Assembly: GCF_001038425.2 (NCBI RefSeq)
Contig: NZ_LDPV02000034.1
Coordinates: forward strand, 1-64,000
DNA: 64,000 bases
DNA from: Ornithinibacillus contaminans
Lineage (GTDB): Bacteria; Bacillota; Bacilli; Bacillales; Amphibacillaceae
Direction: 5' to 3'
Of the stretch, positions 20,095 through 29,362 are shown piece after piece. The translations under genes and the position numbers were made by a program. The notes under the pieces were generated by a model. The model was not told the DNA's origin and did not search any database. It saw nothing but the letters and a program-made list of their open reading frames with translations. Each line of letters begins with the position of its first letter. Position 1 is the stretch's first letter.

Positions 20095-20868
20095 TTGCGT
20101 TATGTACGGTATGAAAATAACCATTCCATTTCATCCATTATCTTAAACCGACCTGATCGATATAATGCACTAAATAAAGAGATGCTAGAAGAACTATTGG
20201 AAGTCGTTGAAGCAATTGAAAAAAATACCGATAATATCGTTCTGATTTTTGGTGAAGGAAATGCATTTTGTGCAGGTGGTGATATCGCCATGATGAAGGA
20301 TTTTGACAATCAAGAGTTCTTTGATTCTGTGATGGAAACCATTGCTGCTATTGTGCGCAAGCTCTATATGATGCCTAAACTTGTTGTTTCCGCAATTCAA
20401 GGATCAGCTGCAGGATTAGGGCTAAGCTTAGCGCTAACTGCAGATTATGTTGTTGCACACCACGAAGCAAAATTAGGCATGTTATTTAATGGGGTGGGAC
20501 TCGCGCCAGATGGCGGAGGGCACTTTTGGGCGGAGCAACGTCTTGGCACACAGCGAGCGAAACAATTTATCTGGGGGAATCCAAGGCAAGTTACAGGTCT
20601 GGAAGCTAATACATTGGGACTGGTAGATGTTGTAACAGAAGAGGAAGTTCGAACAGCAGCAGAAAAACTTTGCCAAATGCTTTTGGCTTCTCCAACAATC
20701 GCTATGCTGAAAACAAAAATGACTTATCATAAGCGACATTTAGACACATTAAATTACTACCTTGAAATCGAACAGCGGAATCAATGGGAGCTTCGAAATA
20801 CGGAGGACCATCAAGAAGGTGTCCATGCATTCTTAGAAAAAAGGAAACCAGTTTTTAAAGGGAAGTAA
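20095..20868 (+). CDS. yhaR: Enoyl-CoA hydratase/isomerase family protein YhaR
   Basis: A 257-residue crotonase-fold protein. The CoA-binding and oxyanion-hole segments are GNAFCAGGDIAMM (about 56-68) and GSAAGLGLSLALTADYV (about 102-118). GLAPDGGGHFW replaces the usual catalytic Glu region of canonical hydratases with Asp-Gly-Gly, as in isomerase-like members. It may act on short acyl-CoAs such as phenylacetyl-CoA-type substrates; this is uncertain. The start is TTG 20095, with AGGGGGAG six bases upstream. It is not co-transcribed with the next gene, which has its own promoter and T-boxes. Confidence 0.8.
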   Translation: MRYVRYENNHSISSIILNRPDRYNALNKEMLEELLEVVEAIEKNTDNIVLIFGEGNAFCAGGDIAMMKDFDNQEFFDSVMETIAAIVRKLYMMPKLVVSAIQGSAAGLGLSLALTADYVVAHHEAKLGMLFNGVGLAPDGGGHFWAEQRLGTQRAKQFIWGNPRQVTGLEANTLGLVDVVTEEEVRTAAEKLCQMLLASPTIAMLKTKMTYHKRHLDTLNYYLEIEQRNQWELRNTEDHQEGVHAFLEKRKPVFKGK

Positions 20869-20900
20869 ATTAATAGGACGTAAAAAGGAAAAAATTTATA

Positions 20901-20929
20901 TTGACAATTTTTTTTGAAAGGATTATGAT
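20901..20929 (+). promoter_or_regulatory. Sigma-A promoter of the T-box/NhaC unit
   Basis: TTGACA (20901-20906), 17 bases, TATGAT (20924-20929): close to the sigma-A consensus. It lies just upstream of the first T-box leader. Confidence 0.75.
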
Positions 20930-20935
20930 AAGTTT

Positions 20936-21165
20936 TAATTTCATGATGGAAATGCGTGGAACTATCATAGTAGCTAGTACAATACTTGAAATGTAGAGAC
21001 CTGGTGGTTGGTGTGAATCGGGCAAGATGTACAGTGAATTACAGATAGGGAGCTGATTAATCCGGTTTCGGCCGTTATCTAATACAAGCGAGCAGAGTAG
21101 TCTGCTAACTAGGGTGGTACCGCGGAGCTTCCGTCCCTTTTTTAGGGATGGAAGCTCTTTTTTTA
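20936..21165 (+). promoter_or_regulatory. T-box riboswitch 1, tyrosine (UAC) specifier
   Basis: The canonical T-box AGGGTGGTACCGCG is at 21111-21124, followed by a terminator (GAGCTTCCGTCCC / GGGATGGAAGCTC, then T8; 21125-21165). Stem I has the apical GACCTGGTGGTTGGTGTGAA block. The specifier position, aligned on the GAA-x-codon-A-x6-GAGC pattern of glyQS, reads TAC at 21040-21042 (Tyr). TGGT in the T-box fits a tRNA with discriminator A, as in tRNA-Tyr. Uncharged tRNA-Tyr would favour readthrough. Confidence 0.92.
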
Positions 21166-21199
21166 TTTCTATCATTTTTTTCACAAATACAATTTCATC

Positions 21200-21417
21200 A
21201 TATAAAAGCAATGAACTATTATAGTAGTTTTACAATACTTGTTATGAGAGACCTGTTGGGTGGTGTGAAACAGGCAAGATGTAAAGCGAAGTACAAATGG
21301 GGAGCTGATTAATCCGGTTTCGGCCGTTATCTAATACAAGCGAGCAGACAGTAGTCTGTTAACTAGGGTGGTACCGCGGAGCTTCCGTCCCTTTTGGGGA
21401 TGGAAGCTCTTTTTTTT
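21200..21417 (+). promoter_or_regulatory. T-box riboswitch 2, tyrosine (UAC) specifier
   Basis: A second complete T-box leader. AGGGTGGTACCGCG is at 21365-21378, with a terminator through 21417 (T8). The specifier TAC is at 21292-21294 in GAAG-TAC-AAATGGGGAGC. From the GGAGCTGATTAATCC block to the terminator, it is nearly identical to the first leader (about 109 bases with a few changes). Stem I is more diverged. The NhaC-family start follows 20 bases later. Confidence 0.92.
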
Positions 21418-21437
21418 ATCCATTTTAAGGAGGATGT

Positions 21438-22841
21438 ATGATGAAGAAGGAATTAACAGTAGTGCAAGCATTATTACCAATTATTACAATTATTGTTACA
21501 GCATCATTTGCTGTTTTCCTATGGGGAGCAAGTATGCACTTCCCATTGATCTTTGGAATAATAGTAGCGGTCGTCATTAGCGTTTTATGTGGATGGAAAT
21601 GGGAAGAGATCCAAAGCCTGATGGTAAAAGGTGTTAGTCGAGCTTTGTCGGCTGTTTTTATATTAATGATTATTGGTACAATAATCGGATCATGGATTGC
21701 TAGTGGTGTTATTCCAACAGTGATTTTCTATGGATTATCATTTATTCAACCAGATGTATTTTTACCAATGGTTGTACTCGTAACGGGAATTATTTCCCTA
21801 ACATTGGGGAGCTCTTTTACATCGATTGCGACTATCGGATTAGCGTTTATGGTGATAGGAGAAGGACTTGGTTTCTCTGCTGGAATTGTTGCAGGTGCAG
21901 TTATATCTGGCGCATTTTTTGGTGACAAATTATCTCCAGTTTCTGATACAACTAATATTGCACCAGTAGTAGCAGAGACAGATCTTTTTAGCCATGTAAA
22001 ACATATGCTTTGGGACACGATTCCTGCATTTATAGTATCTATTATAATTTTTTGGTTTATGAGTAGCCCAGAGCAAGGAAGTGCTGCTGATCCATCGACG
22101 ATTAATGAAATAAAAAATGGATTAGATGACTTATTCGTCATTCATCCATTATTACTTTTAATGCCAATGCTAACGATAATTTTAATCCTGAAAAAAACAC
22201 CAGCCATTCCAGCATTAATCAGTGTGAGTTTATTAGGTGCGCTGATTGCAATCGTAGTACAGGGGTCTTCCATTTCGTCTATTATTCATACGATGACAAA
22301 TGGCTTCTCGGGGGAATCTGGTGTTCCAGCAATAGATTCATTACTAAATCGCGGAGGATTATCATCCATGTTTGAAACAATAGCATTGGTAATTCTTGCA
22401 ACTGCACTTGGAGGAATATTGGAATCAACGGGTGCTTTTCATGTTCTGACTAGAAAGATGTTGGAAAAAGTAAGAACAACTAGTTCATTAATTACATCCA
22501 CCATTCTATCAACCTTTGTAGTAGCATTTACAACGGGAGAGCAATATTTATCAATCATTTTACCAGCAAGAACCTTTGTAGAGAAGTATAAGTCAATGAA
22601 CATTGATACAAAAAACCTCTCTCGAGCGGTTGAAGCAGTCGGTACTGTAGGGATTAATCTAGTACCATGGAGTGTTCCAGCTGTATTTATTTCAGGTATG
22701 TTTGGAATTAGTCCAGCAGCGTTTATTCCATATGCATTCTTTGTTTTTCTTGTACCGATTATTAATGTGCTATTTGGAGTTACTGGATGGACGATTAGAA
22801 GAAAAGAATATGAGAATGAAAAAGAAGAAATTATTACATGA
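21438..22841 (+). CDS. NhaC-family transporter, putative tyrosine transporter (YheL-like)
   Basis: A 467-residue membrane protein with about 11-12 helices. NhaC hallmarks include LTLGSSFTSIATIGLAFM (about 115-132), GDKLSPVSDTTNIAP (about 160-174) and FTTGEQYLS near 360. The family is named for Na+/H+ antiport, but T-box-controlled members have been proposed as amino acid transporters. Here two tandem Tyr T-boxes control it, so import of tyrosine (or a precursor) with sodium exchange is the best inference. AAGGAGG precedes the ATG pair at 21438/21441. It is the only gene of the unit. Confidence 0.85.
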   Translation: MMKKELTVVQALLPIITIIVTASFAVFLWGASMHFPLIFGIIVAVVISVLCGWKWEEIQSLMVKGVSRALSAVFILMIIGTIIGSWIASGVIPTVIFYGLSFIQPDVFLPMVVLVTGIISLTLGSSFTSIATIGLAFMVIGEGLGFSAGIVAGAVISGAFFGDKLSPVSDTTNIAPVVAETDLFSHVKHMLWDTIPAFIVSIIIFWFMSSPEQGSAADPSTINEIKNGLDDLFVIHPLLLLMPMLTIILILKKTPAIPALISVSLLGALIAIVVQGSSISSIIHTMTNGFSGESGVPAIDSLLNRGGLSSMFETIALVILATALGGILESTGAFHVLTRKMLEKVRTTSSLITSTILSTFVVAFTTGEQYLSIILPARTFVEKYKSMNIDTKNLSRAVEAVGTVGINLVPWSVPAVFISGMFGISPAAFIPYAFFVFLVPIINVLFGVTGWTIRRKEYENEKEEIIT

Positions 22842-22923
22842 AGGAAGTCGCTATATTTTCTAAAAGCTAATGGTGTGTTCGTGATTTCTTAAATTAACCG
22901 GATTAGAATCACAAATGCATAAA

Positions 22924-23064
22924 TACAGGAAGAGCCAGGGACATAAGTGAAATGTAAAATTACGAGCTATGCACTAATTCAGCGGAGTATATTCCCGAGG
23001 GAATTACGCGAACATTCGGATTTTATCTTGTTAAAAGTACTTATGTCACACGCTCTTCCTGTAC
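22924..23064 (+). repeat. Dispersed intergenic repeat copy C
   Basis: A 141-bp element with perfect 12-bp terminal inverted repeats (TACAGGAAGAGC / GCTCTTCCTGTA), then CAGGGACATAAGT against ACTTATGTCACAC. The interior CACTAATTCAGCGGAGTATATTCCCGA block and the CGGATTTTATCTT block are shared with copy G at 52735. It lies between convergent nhaC and yhzD and could terminate both. Confidence 0.85.
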
Positions 23065-23071
23065 ACATTTA

Positions 23072-23257
23072 TTACCGATGGAATAGAATTAATTTAGCAT
23101 CCGGTGAAACACAGCGATGAGTGTGTTCGAGATAGCCTGCTTTTGTTAAACGTTCTTCGCCTAACATTTTTGCTTCTTGATCATTAGTTGCTTCAAACGT
23201 GTCATCCATTAATTTTTCACCAGACTTATCAAAAACAGTCAAAACATATGTCTTCAT
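23072..23257 (-). CDS. yhzD: YhzD-family small protein
   Basis: A 61-residue soluble protein, MKTYVLTVFDKSGEKL at the start and THRCVSPDAKLILFHR at the end, matching the YhzD family of Bacillaceae. The function is unknown. ATG 23257 is preceded by AGGAGG with a seven-base spacer; the longer upstream reading is not supported. It is divergent from yhaO, as its relatives are found near yha/yhe genes. Confidence 0.8.
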   Translation of the reverse strand: MKTYVLTVFDKSGEKLMDDTFEATNDQEAKMLGEERLTKAGYLEHTHRCVSPDAKLILFHR

Positions 23258-23339
23258 AATAATACCTCCTGACGCTTTCTTCATATGGTATATATTCGCT
23301 CTTTTCTTAAAAAATCCTTCTAAACAAAAAATATTTCTA

Positions 23340-23353
23340 CGAACGTGCATTCG
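23340..23353. promoter_or_regulatory. Candidate LexA (SOS) box upstream of yhaO
   Basis: CGAACGTGCATTCG matches the B. subtilis LexA consensus CGAACRNRYGTTYG-type dyad with one change (A for the G of GTTC). It lies about 40 bases before the yhaO start and overlaps a plausible -35, a repressing position. Confidence 0.55.
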
Positions 23354-23394
23354 CTTCTTGTTTTTGGTAAAATAAAGCTAGTAGAGGAGGTATG

Positions 23395-24621
23395 ATGGTG
23401 GAGAAGAAAATATCGTTTATCCATGCAGCAGATTTACATTTGGACAGCCCCTTTAATGGACTTTCCAATTTGAATGAAACGGTCTTCCAAGAAGTCCGTC
23501 AAAGTACATTTGTGGCACTTGATAATTTAGTAGCGGCAGCAATTGATAAAAAAGTAGATTTTGTCCTGCTCGTTGGTGATTTATTCGATAATGAAAGACA
23601 AAGTTTAAAGGCACAAATTAAACTACGAAATGCATTTCAAGCGTTAGAGCGCCATCATATAGATGTCTACGTATCCTATGGTAACCATGATTTTATAAAG
23701 GGGAATAGTTACCCTATCGTATATCCAGAGAATGTCCATGTTTTCCCAGATGAACAAGTGCGATCATTCACCTATCAAAAAAACAGCCAAGCATTAGCGG
23801 CAATTTATGGATTTAGTTATGAAAACCGTGCTGTTACGAATAAAAAGACAGCTGAATATCACATAGTGGATTCTACAATTCCATTTCATATTGCCATGCT
23901 ACACGGTAGTATTGAAAGCAATACGGAGCATGACACGTACGCCCCTTTTCAACTTGGTGAGCTAACAAGGAAGCACTTTGACTACTGGGCATTAGGACAT
24001 ATTCATAAAAGACAGGTTTTGGCGGAGAATCCGTATGTGATTTATCCAGGAAATATTCAAGGGAGAAATCGAAAGGAAACGGGAGAGAAGGGCTGTTATT
24101 TGGTGGAAATATCAGCGAGTAACCAACAAGTTGAGTTCATTCCACTCCAAGCAATCCAATATAATCACGTAACTATCGATGTAACAAATTGTGACTCCAT
24201 ACATAGTCTTGAACCATTAATTAAAAACAAATTAACAGAGCTAGATACAGTTGTACCACAATTGATTGATTTAGCCCTACAAAGTAATGATAGAAATTTA
24301 ATCAACTGGAAAAATGATAATCTAGTAGAGGATATCATTGAAATTGTGAATGAAAGTTTACTATTTCAGCAAAATTGGCTGTATATTTACCGAGTAACGA
24401 TACTTGATAATACTGCCATTGAACCAAATCGTCTAAAAGGTGAACACTTTATCGGCGAATTATCAAACCGATTGGAAGAAGTGTCAATTAACGACTATCT
24501 AAGCGAATTATTTCAGCATAAAGAAGCTAGAAAATATATGGATGCACTTGCTGAAGATGAAGAAGAGCAAGTTAAAGAAGAAGCATTTCAACTATTGATT
24601 CATCAGCTGTTAAAGGAATGA
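23395..24621 (+). CDS. yhaO: DNA repair metallophosphoesterase YhaO (SbcD/Mre11-like)
   Basis: A calcineurin-like phosphoesterase of about 408 residues. The metal motifs are HAADLHLD (about 10-17), LLVGDLFDNE (about 57-66), YGNHDF (about 96-101), MLHGS (about 164) and LGHIHKR (about 201-207), the Mre11/SbcD nuclease pattern. ATG 23395 or GTG 23398 fits the GAGGAGG site best; ATG 23392 is too close. It is followed nine bases later by the SMC-like partner yhaN and then by yhaM. In B. subtilis yhaONM is reported as SOS-controlled, and a LexA-like box sits upstream here. Confidence 0.9.
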   Translation: MVEKKISFIHAADLHLDSPFNGLSNLNETVFQEVRQSTFVALDNLVAAAIDKKVDFVLLVGDLFDNERQSLKAQIKLRNAFQALERHHIDVYVSYGNHDFIKGNSYPIVYPENVHVFPDEQVRSFTYQKNSQALAAIYGFSYENRAVTNKKTAEYHIVDSTIPFHIAMLHGSIESNTEHDTYAPFQLGELTRKHFDYWALGHIHKRQVLAENPYVIYPGNIQGRNRKETGEKGCYLVEISASNQQVEFIPLQAIQYNHVTIDVTNCDSIHSLEPLIKNKLTELDTVVPQLIDLALQSNDRNLINWKNDNLVEDIIEIVNESLLFQQNWLYIYRVTILDNTAIEPNRLKGEHFIGELSNRLEEVSINDYLSELFQHKEARKYMDALAEDEEEQVKEEAFQLLIHQLLKE

Positions 24622-24630
24622 GGTGAAAAG

Positions 24631-27606
24631 ATGAGGCTAGTAGATGCAACCATATATGGTTTTGGAAAATGGGTAGATTATTCAATTGATTTTGGTGAAG
24701 ATACATTTCTCACAATCTACGGTGAAAACGAATCTGGTAAATCAACCATACAACGATTCATCCTTTTCATGCTTTTTGGACTACCACCGAAGCAGCGTAA
24801 ATTCTATCAACCAAAGACAAGTAGTAAAATGGGTGGGCGATTAACGGTAATTGATCAGGAGATTGGGAAGTATACAATAGAACGTTTAAATGATGTTCGA
24901 AATGGTGCGGCAAAATGTTATACACCGGATGGAAGTGAATATGATGAAGAATGGCTACAAGAGCGACTGCACGGCATGAATGCGACAACGTTCCAGGCTA
25001 TCTTTTCCTTTTCTGCACTTGATTTAAGCGAAATTCAGCTCATGAAAGAGGAAGATATGGGGGAAGTATTGCTTGGAATTGGATTAACTGGCTCTACACA
25101 TATTCATGCTATTGAAAAGCGTTTAGAGCAAAGACTTAGTGACTACTTTAAGCCATATGGAAAAAAACCAGAAATCAACCAGCAATTACAAAAGCTTGAT
25201 ACATTATTTAACGAGCTAACTGTGATGAAGAACGAGGAAGCAAGCTACAGGAACAAAAAAAACGCCATACTAGAATTAGAAACGGATATGGAGTCTATAA
25301 AAGAAACACTGCTACAAGAAAAGCTAGACCAACTTCAGTTAGAAAAAATGATTCAGGCAATCCCACAAATGGAGGAATACATCGGTTATCAACAACGATT
25401 AGCCGATTTCCCAGAGGAAATTCCTTTTCCAGAAGAAGGTATCGAGCGATTAGCAGTGTTGAAAGATAAGCTATTACCGCTGAAAAGTGAACAAAAGATT
25501 CTAGTCAAAAATAAAGAAACGCTCCTATGTGAAAAAGCGGAACTTGAGGAAGCGAATAATGCATTCCCATTAGAGAAAGTCCAGCAAATTCAATCGTTCC
25601 ACACGACTTACAAGGGAAATAAGCAGGAGCTTCAACGATTTCAAGAGCAAATAAGTAAGCTGGATAATGAATTAAGCATACAGCTGTTAGAGTTAAATAT
25701 TGGTCTTACGTTAGCAGAGCTTGAAACATTGGATCTCCCGTTTCATCTAGAGAAGCAATGGACGGACTTAAAGAATGAAGTGGAGCAGATCGAGCGGGAA
25801 AAGCAATCAAATGCGGAGAGTATTCAGCTTGCCAAAACAAAGCAACAATACTTACAGGAACAAATAAATGAATTAAAAAGCAAGCTACTTCCACTGGAAC
25901 ATAGAACGGAATTGGAGGCAGTTATTGCAAAACAGCAGGAAACAGTGCTACTGGAAAAAATGCAACACGACGCAGCAAAAAGGCAGAAGGCTTGGCAACA
26001 TACGAAACAAAAAACGAATACGAGAACTAGACTTGTTTTAACAGCATGTCTAGTTGCCGCCATTGTTTTTACCGTACTATTATTTATAGCAGAGAATACG
26101 ATGTTTGTTATCGGAGTAGTAGTCAGTCTCTGTATGGGAATAATCCAATGGATCTGGGGAAAGAAATCGATTAACGATATCGAATCCGTGCTCTTATCAC
26201 TTCCTGATGACGGTAATACAAGTAGGATTTCAACTGAAGAATTACTTCGTGCGGAACAACAAATCCGAACAGATCAAGAATACAAAAACGAGATAGCGCT
26301 ACTGGTTGAGCAATTAAAAGATACTGCGATTCAATCCACACAGTTTGATGAACAAAAAATAGTAGTGGAACAACGAGAAGCAAAGCTATTTGCAAAACTA
26401 GACGAACAAATTCACAGATATCCGTTTTTAGCAGCGCTAGATGTGGCGTATTGGCCGGAATTGTATCACGCCTTAAAACGCTTCGTTCGGAGTGCCCAAC
26501 AAAAAAAAGAACTAACAGCCGAGCAGGATAAATTAAATAAGAAGTTAGCTGATTTTCATGATGTACTGGTTACGTTTTTTGAGCGCCATTATGAAACGGA
26601 TAGAATACCCAAAACACTTATAGGCAAATTAGAGTTACTGGATGCAGAAATGGAAGCATATCAAGTAAGAAAAACACAGCTTTCCAACACAACAAAAGGA
26701 TTAACAGCAATTCAGGAAAAACTTCAGGAATTACTGTTATCTATTGAAACGATTGAAAGTGAACAAAAGCATTTATTTAATATTGCCAAAGTAGAGGATG
26801 AAGAAGCCTTTTACAAACAAGCGAAGGAATTAAAAGAACAAGAGGAGTTAACGGTATATAGTGAGAAGCTTGCTGAGCAGCTTACATTGCTATTTTCCGG
26901 TGAAGAGTGGAAAGAACTTATTCAAACTAAACCAAGCCGAAGTACTGTTGAATTGCAGCAAGAAACGGTTAAAAACAGAATAGACAAGCTAGAAGCAGAT
27001 TTAGAGGAGAAGCGTAAGCAATTGGCTACAATTACAGTGGAATTTAATCGTTTAGAAAGCTCGGAAGCTTATTCACAAACCTTGCACAAATTTCATGCAG
27101 AAAAAGAAAGGCTACAGAAGCTTGCTAGAGAGTGGGCAGTGTATAAGACGGCAAAAGAGTTATTATCGGAATCCAAGGACAATTACCGTGATAAATATTT
27201 AACAAAAGTAATGGATAAGACGAGCGAGTTCTTTTTTGAAATAACCGAAGGAAAGTATTTACAAGTCTATCCGCCGTCTGAGGACAGATTATTTACGGTC
27301 GAACATGTTTCCCATATTCACTACACAGTCAATGAATTATCGCAAGGCACAATGAATCAGTTATATGTAGCGTTACGTTTTGCAATCAGTGATGTCATGA
27401 GTGAAAACATGCCTTTTCCATTCTTAGTAGATGATGCATTTGTGCATTTTGACGGTCCTCGTATGAAACAGGTAAAACGACTGTTAGACCGTATAACCAA
27501 GAAACATCAACTTATCTTATTTACCTGTAAAAATGAGGTTGCGGGCGAATTCGACAGTTATAATCTACTCAAGTTGACAAATGCAGTTCCATTAATGGAA
27601 AAATAA
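24631..27606 (+). CDS. yhaN: SMC/Rad50-like ATPase YhaN
   Basis: A 991-residue ABC-type ATPase with long coiled coils, partner of YhaO by analogy with SbcC/Rad50. Walker A YGENESGKST lies at about 30-39. Coiled coils span about 180-450 and 540-850 and flank a hydrophobic pair of segments at about 470-510 (LVLTACLVAAIVFTVLLFI, then MFVIGVVVSLCMGIIQWIW), which suggests membrane attachment. The signature ELSQGTMNQLYVALRFA and Walker B PFPFLVDDAFVHFD are near the end (about 905-945). The membrane hairpin at the coiled-coil apex, instead of a zinc hook, is a feature of the YhaN family. GAGGTG precedes ATG 24631. Confidence 0.9.
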   Translation: MRLVDATIYGFGKWVDYSIDFGEDTFLTIYGENESGKSTIQRFILFMLFGLPPKQRKFYQPKTSSKMGGRLTVIDQEIGKYTIERLNDVRNGAAKCYTPDGSEYDEEWLQERLHGMNATTFQAIFSFSALDLSEIQLMKEEDMGEVLLGIGLTGSTHIHAIEKRLEQRLSDYFKPYGKKPEINQQLQKLDTLFNELTVMKNEEASYRNKKNAILELETDMESIKETLLQEKLDQLQLEKMIQAIPQMEEYIGYQQRLADFPEEIPFPEEGIERLAVLKDKLLPLKSEQKILVKNKETLLCEKAELEEANNAFPLEKVQQIQSFHTTYKGNKQELQRFQEQISKLDNELSIQLLELNIGLTLAELETLDLPFHLEKQWTDLKNEVEQIEREKQSNAESIQLAKTKQQYLQEQINELKSKLLPLEHRTELEAVIAKQQETVLLEKMQHDAAKRQKAWQHTKQKTNTRTRLVLTACLVAAIVFTVLLFIAENTMFVIGVVVSLCMGIIQWIWGKKSINDIESVLLSLPDDGNTSRISTEELLRAEQQIRTDQEYKNEIALLVEQLKDTAIQSTQFDEQKIVVEQREAKLFAKLDEQIHRYPFLAALDVAYWPELYHALKRFVRSAQQKKELTAEQDKLNKKLADFHDVLVTFFERHYETDRIPKTLIGKLELLDAEMEAYQVRKTQLSNTTKGLTAIQEKLQELLLSIETIESEQKHLFNIAKVEDEEAFYKQAKELKEQEELTVYSEKLAEQLTLLFSGEEWKELIQTKPSRSTVELQQETVKNRIDKLEADLEEKRKQLATITVEFNRLESSEAYSQTLHKFHAEKERLQKLAREWAVYKTAKELLSESKDNYRDKYLTKVMDKTSEFFFEITEGKYLQVYPPSEDRLFTVEHVSHIHYTVNELSQGTMNQLYVALRFAISDVMSENMPFPFLVDDAFVHFDGPRMKQVKRLLDRITKKHQLILFTCKNEVAGEFDSYNLLKLTNAVPLMEK

Positions 27607-27703
27607 TGTTAAACTGATTTTTAGAAAACATATGATTCGATTAGGAACGATGTAGAGTTTGAAATGCAAGTAGATACTTCTTGCTAAGATGGAGGGACAT
27701 CCA

Positions 27704-28252
27704 TTGTCTGAAGATAACCACAGTAAAGAATGGGAAAAGTATGAAGAAACGATTGATAAGTTTATCCAAATAATTGCCAAAAACATGAACCTCTATGGTA
27801 TTACATCATCGGTTGGAAGATTGTATGGTGTACTCTATTTCTCAGATGAGCCAATGACATTGGATGATATGCGTGATGCATTAGAAATGAGTAAAACAAG
27901 CATGTCCACTGGTGTACGAGCCCTATCTGACATGAAGATGGTCGAATCAACCTTCAAAAAAGGAATTCGAAAGGATCTTTATCAATCAGAAGAGGATTGG
28001 TATAAATCATTTACCTCGTTATTTGGCAATCGCTGGCGAAAGCATACGGAGTCCAATATTGAAGAGGCAGAGGAAACAATTGAAGAATTAAAGCGACTAT
28101 ATGAGTCAACAGATGATGCCGATTTAAAGCAACGCATTACTAATGATATGGATCGCTTAGAATATGCAAAGAATTACTACAAATGGTTAATGAAATTTAT
28201 TCAGGTCATCGAGTCAGGAAAAATTTTCGATTATATACCGAAGAACGAATAA
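27704..28252 (+). CDS. GbsR-family transcriptional regulator
   Basis: A 182-residue MarR-like winged-helix regulator. MTLDDMRDALEMSKTSMSTG (about 55-74) is the DNA-binding helix pair, and FKKGIRKDLYQ is the wing. It is similar to B. subtilis GbsR, the choline-responsive repressor of glycine betaine synthesis genes, and to the shorter OpuA-linked paralogue at 32101. No gbsAB genes are near. The start is TTG 27704 because GGAGGG lies seven bases upstream; ATG 27689 lacks a site. It lies between yhaN and yhaM in the same direction. Its target and ligand are unknown. Confidence 0.8.
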   Translation: MSEDNHSKEWEKYEETIDKFIQIIAKNMNLYGITSSVGRLYGVLYFSDEPMTLDDMRDALEMSKTSMSTGVRALSDMKMVESTFKKGIRKDLYQSEEDWYKSFTSLFGNRWRKHTESNIEEAEETIEELKRLYESTDDADLKQRITNDMDRLEYAKNYYKWLMKFIQVIESGKIFDYIPKNE

Positions 28253-28255
28253 AAA

Positions 28256-28326
28256 AACAGATGGGATTGACACAAAAGGAAATGCACTCGGACGAGCTTG
28301 CTTTCAGTCGTCAATCTCATTTCTGT
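28256..28326 (+). repeat. Inverted repeat between the GbsR-type gene and yhaM
   Basis: AACAGATGGGATTGAC and GTCAATCTCATTTCTGTT pair with small irregularities across about 38 bases, right after the regulator stop and ending just before the yhaM ribosome site. It may be an attenuating or processing hairpin; the T tract is absent. Confidence 0.5.
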
Positions 28327-28345
28327 TAATGGGGAGGATTACCAT

Positions 28346-29290
28346 ATGAAAAGGGGAATTGGGCATCATCAAATTGGAGATTCCTTTGATGGATTTGTAT
28401 TAATAAAAGAATCTGTAAAAGGGACAGCCAGCAACGGAAAACCATTTTTAACGTTAATGTTACGAGATGCTACCGGAGAGATAGAAGCTAAGCTTTGGGA
28501 TGTAACTCCAGAAGATGAAGGACATTTTATCCAAGAGCAGATTATTCGGATCACAGGGGAAATTAACCAGTTTCGTGGAAAAGCACAAATGCGGATAAAT
28601 TCGATTCGCCCAGCACAAACAACAGATGGTGTTCAGGTGTCTGACTTTATTGAAACTGCTCCAGTTAGTCGTGACGAACTAATGGAAAAACTAACAGAAG
28701 CGATTTTCGAAATGAAAAGTCCAGCATTACAACGGATTGTGCGAGCTATTATTAAAAAATATCAAGAACCACTATTAATCTATCCAGCAGCAGCGAAAAA
28801 CCACCATGAATATGCTTCAGGACTGGCTCATCATATTGTTAGTATGTTGAAGATTGCTAGAGAATTAAGTGAGCTATATCCACAAGTAAATAAAGACTTA
28901 TTATATGCAGGGATTATCGTACATGATATCGGGAAACTAAAAGAATTATCTGGCGTCGTGTCTACCTCCTATACATTAGAAGGAAAATTACTTGGGCATA
29001 TTCCCATTATGGTCGAAGAAATTGGAAATACCGCAAAAGAATTAAAAATCGATGGTGAAGAAGTATTGATTCTTCAGCATATGGTGCTTTCACATCATGG
29101 TAAGGCAGAGTGGGGGAGTCCGACACCTCCCCTTGTACGGGAAGCAGAATTATTGCATTTAATTGATTTGATTGATGCTAAAATGAACATGCTAAACCGA
29201 GCACTTGAAAAAGTAAAACCAGGAGAATTTACCGAGCGATTGTTTGCAATGGATAATCGTTCCTTCTATAAACCAACCTTTGAAGCGTAA
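28346..29290 (+). CDS. yhaM: 3'-5' exoribonuclease YhaM
   Basis: A 314-residue nuclease. The N-terminal OB-fold (residues about 10-100, [21 protein letters not shown]-type strands) binds nucleic acid. The HD domain carries [13 protein letters not shown] (about 151-163), [13 protein letters not shown] (about 191-203) and [12 protein letters not shown]. YhaM trims RNA and single-stranded DNA 3' ends with Mn or Co. ATG 28346 has GGGGAGG eight bases upstream and matches the family N-terminus; the longer reading does not. It completes the yhaO-yhaN-(gbsR-like)-yhaM order. Confidence 0.93.
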   Translation: MKRGIGHHQIGDSFDGFVLIKESVKGTASNGKPFLTLMLRDATGEIEAKLWDVTPEDEGHFIQEQIIRITGEINQFRGKAQMRINSIRPAQTTDGVQVSDFIETAPVSRDELMEKLTEAIFEMKSPALQRIVRAIIKKYQEPLLIYPAAAKNHHEYASGLAHHIVSMLKIARELSELYPQVNKDLLYAGIIVHDIGKLKELSGVVSTSYTLEGKLLGHIPIMVEEIGNTAKELKIDGEEVLILQHMVLSHHGKAEWGSPTPPLVREAELLHLIDLIDAKMNMLNRALEKVKPGEFTERLFAMDNRSFYKPTFEA

Positions 29291-29362
29291 TGAAAACATG
29301 ACATTATCTCTTTCTCTTTTGCATATACATGAGGTAGATGCAATGGACAAGGGGGTTAGCAA

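Noticed and set aside
20870-21211. 113-residue minus-strand frame across the first T-box
   Set aside because: It is the antisense of a structured leader RNA with no ribosome site; an accidental open frame.
24631-27606. Defence-system interpretation of the yhaO-yhaN pair (Gabija-, Wadjet- or OLD-like)
   Set aside because: Motifs and context match the conserved housekeeping YhaO/YhaN/YhaM group, with no effector or mobile context.
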